Of a stretch of 45,395 bases of DNA, positions 33,202-40,364 are shown one piece after another. Made by a program: the position numbers and the translations under genes. Within the stretch, counting starts at the first letter, position 1, and every line of letters begins with the position of its first letter. The notes beneath the pieces were generated by a model. That model was given only the letters and a program-made list of their open reading frames with translations, made no database searches and had not been told where the DNA came from. The DNA is from an uncultured Eubacteriales bacterium (GTDB lineage: Bacteria; Bacillota; Clostridia; Christensenellales; Aristaeellaceae). The stretch is taken from assembly GCA_902785105.1 (NCBI GenBank), contig CACZXF010000022.1, forward strand, positions 1 to 45,395, read 5' to 3'.

Positions 33202-33609
33202 TCAGTCTACGCTGTCAGTCAGCAGCACGCGTTTGCCCTTCTGGTCGATGGCGATGTTTTTTATGTAGCCCTTGTTGACGAGGCCGTAGAGCTTCCACGC
33301 CGCGTCCTTCACGCCGGTGATGTCGTCCATCCGGGCAAAGGGTATGGCGGCTTCCCCGCGCTTTGAAAGCGCCTCGGCCAGCAGCTTGGCGGAGCTTCGG
33401 CGGTCCCGACGCAGCAGCATCAGTATCAGCGGTATGGCGGCCAGTAGCGTCAGCGTGGCGCTGGCCAGCACCGACATCAGCGGATGCTCCCCGTTGAATG
33501 CCTTCACCCCCGTGTGAATGAAGCCCATCATCAGTACGCCCGAGGCGATCATCACCAGATATTCCCAAAAGCCGCCCTTATTGGCCTTGTCCGTCAGGTA
33601 GTGTTCCAT
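33202..33609 (-). CDS. small membrane protein with winged-helix-like tail
   Basis: 135 residues. It begins MEHYLTDKANKGGFWEYL, then two hydrophobic segments (about 17-36 and 43-66). A cytosolic tail follows: AIPFARMDDITGVKDAAWKLYGLVNKGYIKNIAIDQKGKRVLL, which looks like a degenerate winged helix. The start motif FLTDKAxKG and the tail are shared with the next upstream gene (294 residues), so the two are paralogues, this one lacking the XpaC-like domain. AGGAAAACAC precedes the ATG. Confidence 0.75.
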   Translation of the reverse strand: MEHYLTDKANKGGFWEYLVMIASGVLMMGFIHTGVKAFNGEHPLMSVLASATLTLLAAIPLILMLLRRDRRSSAKLLAEALSKRGEAAIPFARMDDITGVKDAAWKLYGLVNKGYIKNIAIDQKGKRVLLTDSVD

Positions 33610-33684
33610 GTGTTTTCCTCGTTTCTTACAACGAATCCGGGAGAAACTATCAACTCAAATAAACTTGAATTTACCGTACAATCT

Positions 33685-34569
33685 TCACAGCCTCAGCCCA
33701 TGCTCCGGCCCGGTCAGCCCGTCGGCGGTCAGCATGGTTTGAAGGACCTCGATCTCGGTCTCCACGTCCAGCGCGTCGGCTTTGAAGAGCCGGTCATGCT
33801 GGCGCTCGATGGCGGCGATCAGCGTGTCCAGCACTTCCTCGATCTTCTTTCGGGAGGCCCGGATGTTCTCCCCTTGGATGCGCTGGTCCTCCAGCATATC
33901 GTAGCTCTCCAGCAGCTTCAGCGTGGTGGGGAGGTAGTAGCTGATGAATCGCCGCGTCTCCTTGGCCTTTTCCGGGTGTTCGTTGATGTGCTTGAAAATG
34001 CCGCCGGTCAGCGTTTCGATCCGGTCGATCTTTTGAGAGACCGCCCGGTCGTCGATGCGGTCATTGAGGTCGCGAATCTGCTGAAGCGTGGCGTTGTAAT
34101 CGGCATTGCCGGTGTCCATGATGGGCGCGGCCTCTTCGACGGTCTTGACTTCCTCCACGCCGTACATGCGGACCATGCCGTGGGCCTCGTCTATCGAAAT
34201 ATTGCGAAGAAAGCCCTTGGAAATCAGCTTCTCAAGCGTCTTTTCGATGTTGCCGATGCCCGTGCGCCGCTTCAGCGCGCCGAGAGTCATCGAGGACTGG
34301 CCGCTCTCCGCGAGGCATTTTGCGATGGCCCTCGCCTTGGCCTGCCGCCCTCTGCGCCGCAGGTACAACCAGATGGGCGCGGACACCAGCCCCAGCATGA
34401 TGGCGCAGGCGAGTATCTCGATGAACACATCCTCCGGCACGACTTTGAACCGGTCAAAGACCACGCTGATGCCCGCCGCTGTGAATATTCCGGAGCCGAT
34501 CAGCGCCGGGATGTCCCACCAGCGGCCCTTCTTCGCCTTGTCGGTCAAAAATCTATCCAACGCTGTCAC
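33685..34569 (-). CDS. membrane-anchored XpaC-like protein 1
   Basis: 294 residues. It starts MTALDRFLTDKAKKGRWW, with two hydrophobic segments (about 20-38 and 48-70). A winged-helix-like part follows: SMTLGALKRRTGIGNIEKTLEKLISKGFLRNISI. The C-terminal half (about 155-294) resembles the XpaC family (5-bromo-4-chloroindolyl phosphate hydrolysis protein): RFISYYLPTTLKLLESYDML and IRASRKKIEEVLDTLIAAIE. XpaC genes often sit beside telA; no telA is present here. It lies 4 bp downstream of its paralogue. Confidence 0.8.
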   Translation of the reverse strand: MTALDRFLTDKAKKGRWWDIPALIGSGIFTAAGISVVFDRFKVVPEDVFIEILACAIMLGLVSAPIWLYLRRRGRQAKARAIAKCLAESGQSSMTLGALKRRTGIGNIEKTLEKLISKGFLRNISIDEAHGMVRMYGVEEVKTVEEAAPIMDTGNADYNATLQQIRDLNDRIDDRAVSQKIDRIETLTGGIFKHINEHPEKAKETRRFISYYLPTTLKLLESYDMLEDQRIQGENIRASRKKIEEVLDTLIAAIERQHDRLFKADALDVETEIEVLQTMLTADGLTGPEHGLRL

Positions 34570-34573
34570 CCCG

Positions 34574-35539
34574 TTACAGCCGTAATCCCTTGCCCTGCTC
34601 GGTCAGCCCGTCGGAGGCCATCATGGTCTCCAGCACGCTGATGTCCGCCTCCACGTCCAGCGCCTCGGACTGGAACAGCTTGTCCTGCTGCTGCTCGAAG
34701 GCGTGGACCAGCGTCTCCAGCACGTCCTCGATCTTCCTGCGGCTGGCCTGTATGTTTTCGCCCTGATAGCTCTGCTTCTCCATCAGGCTGTAGGATTTCA
34801 ACAGCTTCAGCGTGGTGGGAAGGTAGTAATTCATGAATTTGCGCACCTCGTCCGCCCGCTCCGGCTTCTCGCGGACCACCCGGAAGATGCTGGCGGTCAA
34901 CGCGCCGATGCGGTCGATGCGCTCGGAGACCACCTCGTTGTCGATCTCCTCGTTGAGCTGTCTGATCTCTCGCAGCTTGGCCTCAAATTCCTCGGTATCC
35001 GCCGCGCTCTTGCGGGCCGGCGCGGGCTTGGGCTTCGGCTTCGACCTAGCCGGCTCGGGCTCCTTTTTCAATTCGACCCTGGCGGCCTGCGGCTTCACAA
35101 ACTCGGTCTCGATGGGCGCAGATCTCGCCTGCCCCGGATTGTTGACGTACACGTTCACCGTCTGATTGACGAACTCCGTCTCCACCACGGCGTCCTGGAG
35201 GTACAGCAGCAGGGAACTCCGGTCGATGTAAGCCCGGGGATCGATGATGTTCTGATCGATCATGTCCTGCAAATCCCGTATGACCATGTCGGTGGACTTG
35301 CCCAGCCGGTTCGCCAGCTCACGTATGCTGACGCTGGAGCGGTCTCCGATGATGGCGGCGTAGTGCCGGTAATCGTTGTATTTCCGCCGGGTAAATTCCG
35401 CCTTGCCCCGCTTGAGAAGCAGATAGACGCCCACGAGAGTGCCGAAGGGCGGGAGAAACAAAAGTGCCACGCCGATGAACAAGGGCGCACCCTTGGGCGG
35501 GTCGCTGGGAACGACGATATGATTGCGCTTGCTGCTCAT
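34574..35539 (-). CDS. membrane-anchored XpaC-like protein 2
   Basis: 321 residues, first gene of the operon. Two closely spaced hydrophobic segments (about 18-42), then a winged-helix-like stretch (SIRELANRLGKSTDMVIRDLQDMIDQNII). A Lys/Pro-rich linker follows (KKEPEPARSKPKPKPAPARK). The C-terminal XpaC-like domain KFMNYYLPTTLKLLKSYSLM and IQASRRKIEDVLETLVHAFE is clearly homologous to the next gene, down to the shared ending GLRL. Cellular role is unknown; membrane stress or toxic-anion response is a guess from family associations. Confidence 0.82.
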   Translation of the reverse strand: MSSKRNHIVVPSDPPKGAPLFIGVALLFLPPFGTLVGVYLLLKRGKAEFTRRKYNDYRHYAAIIGDRSSVSIRELANRLGKSTDMVIRDLQDMIDQNIIDPRAYIDRSSLLLYLQDAVVETEFVNQTVNVYVNNPGQARSAPIETEFVKPQAARVELKKEPEPARSKPKPKPAPARKSAADTEEFEAKLREIRQLNEEIDNEVVSERIDRIGALTASIFRVVREKPERADEVRKFMNYYLPTTLKLLKSYSLMEKQSYQGENIQASRRKIEDVLETLVHAFEQQQDKLFQSEALDVEADISVLETMMASDGLTEQGKGLRL

Positions 35540-35565
35540 GATTTTACCCCCATTTAATCATAAAC

Positions 35566-35594
35566 ATTATAACATAGTTTAACAGCGCTTTCAA
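35566..35594 (-). promoter_or_regulatory. promoter of the XpaC/DUF4428 operon
   Basis: Minus strand TTGAAA (35594-35589), 17-bp spacer, TATAAT (35571-35566). About 27 bp to the ATG. Confidence 0.8.
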
Positions 35595-35621
35595 GGGGAA
35601 AAGAGGTCTAACGTTTAGCAT

Positions 35622-35677
35622 GGTAAATTGGAATTTGTCGGGTTGAGCTGTTTCCCCCGCAAATTCCCGTTTATCGA
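35622..35677. repeat. minimal GATAAA-family repeat without cassette (copy 6)
   Basis: Left end GTAAATTGGAATTTGTCGGG, right end CGCAAATTCCCGTTTATC, with only about 18 bp between. It shows the frame of the family with no inner cassette. Confidence 0.75.
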
Positions 35678-35688
35678 CACACACCCAT

Positions 35689-35718
35689 AAAAAAAACCCG
35701 GTCCAATTCAGGACCGGG
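35689..35718 (-). terminator. rho-independent terminator of htrA
   Basis: On the minus strand CCCGGTCC (35718-35711), loop TGAATT, GGACCGGG (35704-35697), then a run of eight T. Confidence 0.92.
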
Positions 35719-35739
35719 GGGGAAAGGAGGCTCAACGCA

Positions 35740-37083
35740 TTACTTCTGCGCCTCGAGGGTGATTTGGAGGTCCATGGTGGTGTAGCCGCCGCCAACGGTC
35801 AGGGTGCCGTCTGTGGTGGTGTAGCCGCCGCTGGAGCCGTTGCCGCCGTTGTTGCCGCCGTTGTTGCCGCCGTTGCCATAACCGTAGCCGTAGTCACCGA
35901 AGCCAAAGCCGAAGCCGAAGGGCCAGTTGCCATAGTAATTGTTGTAGTTATTGTAGTTGTTGGGCATCATGCTGACGTTGTTGTAGCGGACCACGGTGAC
36001 GGTGATGGTATCACCGGGCTGGTACTTGTCGAGCAGGGTGGTCAGCTCGCGGCTGGTCTTGACGCGCTCGCCGTTGATGGCGGTGATGAAGTCATACTGC
36101 TTCATGCCAGCCTGCTGGGCGGGGCTGTTCTCATTGATGTTGTAGACGCAGATGCTGGCCGGAGCGTAGTCGTTCATGGGATCGTCGGGGCCATCATAGT
36201 TGCGGACGGTGATGCCCATCTGAGGACGGATGACCTTGCCGTACTGTATAAGCTGCTGGGCTACAGGATAGGCGGTCTCCACCGGGATGGCGAAGCCGAG
36301 GCCCTCATAGCTGGTGGAGGAATAGTAGCTGCCGCCGTACTTCAGGGTGTTGATGCCGATGAGGTTGCCCTGATAGTCGAACAGGCCGCCGCCGGAGTTG
36401 CCGTTGTTGATGGGCGCGTCGTGCTGGATGTAGGCCACGTTGCGGGTGGTGTTGCTGCTGGAGACGCTGGAGCGCTCGAGTGCGGAGATGATGCCCTGGG
36501 TGACGGTGTTGGCCAGCACCTCGCCGCCGGGATTGCCGATGGCCACCACGGTGGAGCCCACCTTCAGGTTCTCACTGGAGCCGATGCTCACGGGCACCAG
36601 TGTGTCGGCCTGCTCGGAAACCTGCAATACCGCCAGATCCAGCGCGGAGTCGCTGCCCACCAGGGAAGCGTCCACCTTGTCGCCGGAGGGCATCAGCACC
36701 TGGAAGGCGTTGCCCTGCTCGATGACGTGGTAGTTGGTCAGCACGTAGCCGCCCTCCTGGATGACTACGCCGCTGCCCTGGGCCAGCATGCTCTCCTGTA
36801 CGCCGTAGCTCCTGCTCCAGCCCTCGGTGTTGGTGATGATGCCGACGACGGAGTTGGCGTTCTTCTCATTGACGTAGATGGCCGGGCTGGTGTCCATCAC
36901 CGGCGCGGCGATGGGGGCTGCCGCCTCGGTCTGGGTTGCCTCGGCGCTGGCGACCATCGCCGCCGGTGCGGTATTCAGCGCAAACGCGCCGCCGATGGCG
37001 ACCGCGCACGTCATGGCCAATGCGGTAAACAGCACCCTGCCGGTGCTCTTCTGATGCTTCATGTTGTTCTTCCTGGTCTTCAT
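35740..37083 (-). CDS. htrA: HtrA/DegP-like serine protease with interrupted PDZ domain
   Basis: 447 residues; AAAAGGAG precedes the ATG. A long hydrophobic signal-anchor (about 17-46) exports it. The trypsin-like domain has the full triad: His119 (NYHV), Asp149 (SALDL) and Ser230 (NNGNSGGG). The C-terminal PDZ domain (about 285-447) begins normally (MGITVRNYD, NSPAQQAGMKQYDFITAINGERV, PGDTITVTVVR). Before the last strand TTMDLQITLEAQK it is split by about 65 residues rich in Asn, Gly, Tyr and Phe (about 370-435). Its role is extracytoplasmic protein quality control by analogy. It has its own promoter and terminator. Confidence 0.93.
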   Translation of the reverse strand: MKTRKNNMKHQKSTGRVLFTALAMTCAVAIGGAFALNTAPAAMVASAEATQTEAAAPIAAPVMDTSPAIYVNEKNANSVVGIITNTEGWSRSYGVQESMLAQGSGVVIQEGGYVLTNYHVIEQGNAFQVLMPSGDKVDASLVGSDSALDLAVLQVSEQADTLVPVSIGSSENLKVGSTVVAIGNPGGEVLANTVTQGIISALERSSVSSSNTTRNVAYIQHDAPINNGNSGGGLFDYQGNLIGINTLKYGGSYYSSTSYEGLGFAIPVETAYPVAQQLIQYGKVIRPQMGITVRNYDGPDDPMNDYAPASICVYNINENSPAQQAGMKQYDFITAINGERVKTSRELTTLLDKYQPGDTITVTVVRYNNVSMMPNNYNNYNNYYGNWPFGFGFGFGDYGYGYGNGGNNGGNNGGNGSSGGYTTTDGTLTVGGGYTTMDLQITLEAQK

Positions 37084-37152
37084 ATCAATCGCTCCTTTTG
37101 GGGATAATGTTCATGTATTCCGCGTTGAGCTTCTCTCTCAATCGCTGGCACT

Positions 37153-37181
37153 ATTATAGTTTTACCCGGCACGAAAGTCAA
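37153..37181 (-). promoter_or_regulatory. htrA promoter
   Basis: Minus strand TTGACT (37181-37176), 17-bp spacer, TATAAT (37158-37153). About 65-nt leader. Confidence 0.85.
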
Positions 37182-37244
37182 TAAACAAAGATTCGATGAT
37201 TTGTGAACAAACTTAAAACGCGCTGCCATTCAGTATTTTCGAAC

Positions 37245-37305
37245 TTTAAATTGGTACTTGTCAGGGTGGCCGCAAACAAACACCCCGATAAATCCCTGTT
37301 TATAG
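37245..37305. repeat. minimal GATAAA-family repeat without cassette (copy 7)
   Basis: Left end TTTAAATTGGTACTTGTCAG, right end CGATAAATCCCTGTTTATA, with a short unrelated middle. It lies between the divergent htrA and MBL-gene promoters. Confidence 0.7.
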
Positions 37306-37378
37306 AGCACGCTGAGCTGTAACCGCAAAATTGGCAAATATCTCCATTCCCGCGCTCCAAAGTCTTTACAACCTTCGC

Positions 37379-37407
37379 TTGAATTTCGCTATCCCGTATG
37401 TTATGAT
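37379..37407 (+). promoter_or_regulatory. promoter abutting the MBL/Big2 gene start
   Basis: TTGAAT (37379-37384), 17-bp spacer, TATGAT (37402-37407). The ATG is at 37414, only 6 bp after the -10, so the predicted transcript would be leaderless. No Shine-Dalgarno sequence precedes the ATG. Confidence 0.6.
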
Positions 37408-37413
37408 GAAACC

Positions 37414-38982
37414 ATGAAAAGGATTGTGCAGTTTGTCATATTTCTATTGATATTTACGCTGTTCTCGCCGTTCTGCGGGCTGGGGGAGGGCGGTGCGGCG
37501 TCGGGACTGGAGGTCTACTTTCTCGATTTGGGCCGCGTGGATGCCATCGTGCTTCGGGCGGATGGGGAGACCTCCTTCATCGACGTGGGCTTCGAAGCCG
37601 ACGCGAAGGATGCCATCAAATTCCTCCACGCGCTGGGAGTGGACCATCTGGACAGCTACATTGGCACCCACGGCCACTATGACCACATCGAGGGCGCTCC
37701 GGAGATGATAGAAGCATTTCATCCCGATAAAATCTACATGTCCCACATCGGCTGTCTGAGCGCCATACTGGAATGTGCGAACGATGAACAAAAGGAGATC
37801 ATCTCTGCCACCGAGCGCATCATCCTCCAGCCCGGCGACAGCTTCCAAATCGGGCGGGGCTACATGACCTGCCTCGGCCCTCTGGAGCTTCGCGATTGCC
37901 TCACGGGCTCCAGCCACGAAAACGAAAATTCTCTGATTATGCGGCTGGACTACGGCCAGCGCAGTATGCTCTTCACCGGCGACACCAGCGACCGGGTGCT
38001 TCGGGCGGAGGATGAGCGCTATCCGGGTCGGCTGAAGGTGGACGTGCTGAAGAATCCCCACCACAACGGCGCGCACGACGAGGACGTGATCGACCTCATC
38101 CAACCCCGCATGGTGGTGTTCTGTACCGACGACAAAAACCAGCCCAAACAGTCCTACATGGACCTGCTGGCCGAAAAGGGTATACGCGCCTTTCTGACGG
38201 GACCCGCGAATCAGGGCAGCGTAGGCATACTTTCAGACGGGGAAAGCCTTGAGGTGCGCTGCGGCTACACAGCCCAGAGCGTGATATTGGAGACCCCCGG
38301 TCCGATGTACGCCGGCCAGCAGCTTGAGATGGCTTCCGCCGGAGCGCCCAATCGCCAGCTCGGCTGGAACAGCTCCGATGAATCCGTGCTAAAGGTCCAC
38401 AATGGCGTCATCACCGCCGTCGCGCCGGGCGTAGCCACCGTCACTGCCTCCGCTATCAACGGCGTCTCCGATTCCGTGGATGTGCAGGTCTTTTCGGCAA
38501 TCGTTCAGATGGAGGAAACGGCGCTCCATCTGGCCGTGGGCGAGACAGAGCGCATTGAGGGCAGCGTGGTTCCCTCCGGTGTCAGCGGCTTGACCGGCGA
38601 ATGGTTCACCTCTGACCCCGCCGTGGCCGTCGTCACCGGCGGCAAGGTCACCGGTGTGGGTGAAGGAGAGGCCCGCATCACCGCGCGGCTGTCCAACGGC
38701 GCGGAGTCTGTCTGCGAGGTCACGGTCCGCGGCACGCTGGCACGCTCCGTCCGTCTGGACCGCAGCAAGGCCACCATGAAGGTGGGCGACACGCTGACGC
38801 TGTCCGCCAAGGTCAGGCCCGCCGAGTACGACCTTGAAAACCTCGACTGGGATTCCAGCGATGAATCCGTCCTCTGGGTGGATGAATACGGCAACGTCAC
38901 CGCCGTGGGCGCGGGAAAGGCGAAAATCACCGTCGTCGCCTCCAAGGGCGTCAGCGATTCATGTACCATCAAAGTGAAATAG
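37414..38982 (+). CDS. secreted metallo-beta-lactamase-fold protein with Big2 domains
   Basis: 522 residues. The N-terminal hydrophobic signal is MKRIVQFVIFLLIFTLFSPF. A ComEC/Rec2-type MBL domain covers about 30-285: VYFLDLGRVDAIVL, metal motif THGHYDH (85-91), LFTGDTSD and NPHHNGAHDE. Three bacterial Ig-like (Big2) repeats follow, each with the SSDESVLKV...GVITAVAPGVATVTA pattern (about 285-365, 365-440, 445-522). No ComEC membrane domain is present, so this is a free exported hydrolase, perhaps acting on nucleic acid or another phosphoester at the cell surface (inference). The start is forced by the signal peptide. Confidence 0.9.
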   Translation: MKRIVQFVIFLLIFTLFSPFCGLGEGGAASGLEVYFLDLGRVDAIVLRADGETSFIDVGFEADAKDAIKFLHALGVDHLDSYIGTHGHYDHIEGAPEMIEAFHPDKIYMSHIGCLSAILECANDEQKEIISATERIILQPGDSFQIGRGYMTCLGPLELRDCLTGSSHENENSLIMRLDYGQRSMLFTGDTSDRVLRAEDERYPGRLKVDVLKNPHHNGAHDEDVIDLIQPRMVVFCTDDKNQPKQSYMDLLAEKGIRAFLTGPANQGSVGILSDGESLEVRCGYTAQSVILETPGPMYAGQQLEMASAGAPNRQLGWNSSDESVLKVHNGVITAVAPGVATVTASAINGVSDSVDVQVFSAIVQMEETALHLAVGETERIEGSVVPSGVSGLTGEWFTSDPAVAVVTGGKVTGVGEGEARITARLSNGAESVCEVTVRGTLARSVRLDRSKATMKVGDTLTLSAKVRPAEYDLENLDWDSSDESVLWVDEYGNVTAVGAGKAKITVVASKGVSDSCTIKVK

Positions 38983-38989
38983 CATTTAT

Positions 38990-39020
38990 GCAGGGAAGCG
39001 GCGAATTTCCCTGCTTTTTT
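38990..39020 (+). terminator. rho-independent terminator of the MBL/Big2 gene
   Basis: GCAGGGAA (38990-38997) pairs with TTCCCTGC (39007-39014), then TTTTTT. Confidence 0.88.
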
Positions 39021-39061
39021 GTATGATTTATACAAATTTATTGTGTTACCTGAGAAAAGCC

Positions 39062-39113
39062 TTGCAATTTTGAGGGAATGGGAGTATACTTCAATTATGG
39101 TCGAAATCGTTTT
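39062..39113 (+). promoter_or_regulatory. lacI-family gene promoter with candidate operator
   Basis: TTGCAA (39062-39067), 17-bp spacer, TATACT (39085-39090). A near-palindrome AAATCGTTTT (39104-39113) with the CG centre typical of LacI-family operators lies just after the predicted start, suggesting autorepression. Confidence 0.65.
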
Positions 39114-39142
39114 AGTTGTATAGTCGATGGGAGGGGTTGTCC

Positions 39143-40162
39143 GTGTCAGTGACCATCAAGGATGTCGCGCGGCGGTGCGGCATGTCCATTTCCACGGTGA
39201 GCAAGGTTTTCAACGGCTATCCGGACATCAGCGAGGAGACCCGCCGCCAGGTGATGAAGCTGGCCCGCGAGATGGGCTACCAGCCCAACGCGCTGGCCCG
39301 CGCCCTCAAGACCAACCGCTCCTACAACCTGGGCGTGCTTTTCGTGGACGAGAACACCAGCGGGCTGACCCATCCCTTTTTCGCGGCGATGCTGAACACC
39401 TTCAAGGCGGAGGCTGAGGCCCACGGTTACGACATCACCTTCATCAACCACAATATCGGCGCGACGGAGATGACCTACCTTGAGCACTGCCGCTATCGCA
39501 ACGTGGACGGCGTGTGCCTGGCCTGTGTGGACTTCTTCTCCGCGGAGGTGGCCGACCTGGTGAAGGGGGACATTCCCTGTGTGACGGTGGACCATGCCTT
39601 TGAGAACCGACCCTGCGTGGCCTCGGACAACGATGCCGGCATACGGATGCTGGTGCGCCGGGCCGCGGCGCTGGGACATCAGCGCATCGCCTACATCCAT
39701 GGCCAGCGCAATTCGCTGGTGACGGAGACCCGCATCACCGGCTTCCGGACAGAAATGGAGGCTCACGGGCTGACGGTGCCGGAGGGCTATGTGATGGAGG
39801 GGCGCTATGACGACGTCACCCTCACCCGAAGCCTGACCCAGAGCCTGCTGGAACGGGAGGACCCGCCCACCTGCATATTGCTGCCCGATGATGCCTCCTA
39901 TTTCGGCGCGCTGGAGGCCCTGCGCGATTTTGACCTGCGCCTCGCCGAGGATGTGTCGCTGGCCGGCTACGACGGCATACGGCTGACCCAGTCGCTGCAC
40001 CCCCGGCTGACTACCGTGTTTCAGGACTCCGAAGCCATGGGCCGACAGGCCGCCCGGATCCTCATCGACCGCGTGGAGCACCCCGGCATCCCCTCCGAGG
40101 AGCGAATCACCGTTCCCGTCAAATTGATAGAAGGCGAGACTCTCGCCCGCTGCCCGATATAA
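39143..40162 (+). CDS. LacI family transcriptional regulator
   Basis: 339 residues from GTG at 39143 (GGGAGGGG 6 nt upstream), giving MSVTIKDVARRCGMSISTVS; the longer frame from 39116 is not supported. The helix-turn-helix (about 3-22) and hinge helix (QPNALARALKTN, about 48-60) are followed by a periplasmic-binding-like effector domain (YNLGVLFVDENTSGLTHPFF ... LAGYDGIRLTQSLHPRLTTV). No sugar transport or catabolic genes are adjacent; the next operon is zinc uptake on the other strand. The effector and targets are unknown. Confidence 0.93.
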   Translation: MSVTIKDVARRCGMSISTVSKVFNGYPDISEETRRQVMKLAREMGYQPNALARALKTNRSYNLGVLFVDENTSGLTHPFFAAMLNTFKAEAEAHGYDITFINHNIGATEMTYLEHCRYRNVDGVCLACVDFFSAEVADLVKGDIPCVTVDHAFENRPCVASDNDAGIRMLVRRAAALGHQRIAYIHGQRNSLVTETRITGFRTEMEAHGLTVPEGYVMEGRYDDVTLTRSLTQSLLEREDPPTCILLPDDASYFGALEALRDFDLRLAEDVSLAGYDGIRLTQSLHPRLTTVFQDSEAMGRQAARILIDRVEHPGIPSEERITVPVKLIEGETLARCPI

Positions 40163-40166
40163 AAAG

Positions 40167-40206
40167 GAGCTGTAGCCCGTATATGATGGCTATAGCTCTT
40201 TTCTTT
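40167..40206 (+). terminator. rho-independent terminator of the lacI-family gene
   Basis: GAGCTGTAGCC (40167-40177) pairs with GGCTATAGCTC (40188-40198), 11 bp with one wobble, then TTTTCTTT. Confidence 0.88.
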
Positions 40207-40212
40207 ACCAAT

Positions 40213-40364
40213 GATAGACAAGGATTTGTGGGGGAGTTGCCCGCTCTCCCGTAGGGGCGGCGTTGCGCCGCCCGCCCGATAGAACGTGCCGTCTCGTAGA
40301 GGGGCGGGCGCCGAAACGGCGCCCCTACAGGGATAGTTCGATTCTTCGATAACTTCCAATTTAC
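40213..40364. repeat. MITE-like repeat, copy 5 (GTAGGGGC cassette), overlapping the znuB stop
   Basis: Left end GATAGACAAGGATTTGTGGG, right end CGATAACTTCCAATTTACC. Inside are two GTAGGGGC-type palindromes in inverted arrangement. The stop codon of znuB (TTA on the plus strand, 40361-40363) lies within the right end. Confidence 0.8.

Noticed and set aside
35622-35696. Minimal repeat at 35622-35677 as part of the htrA terminator
   Set aside because: The htrA terminator at 35689-35718 is complete by itself and separate from the repeat.
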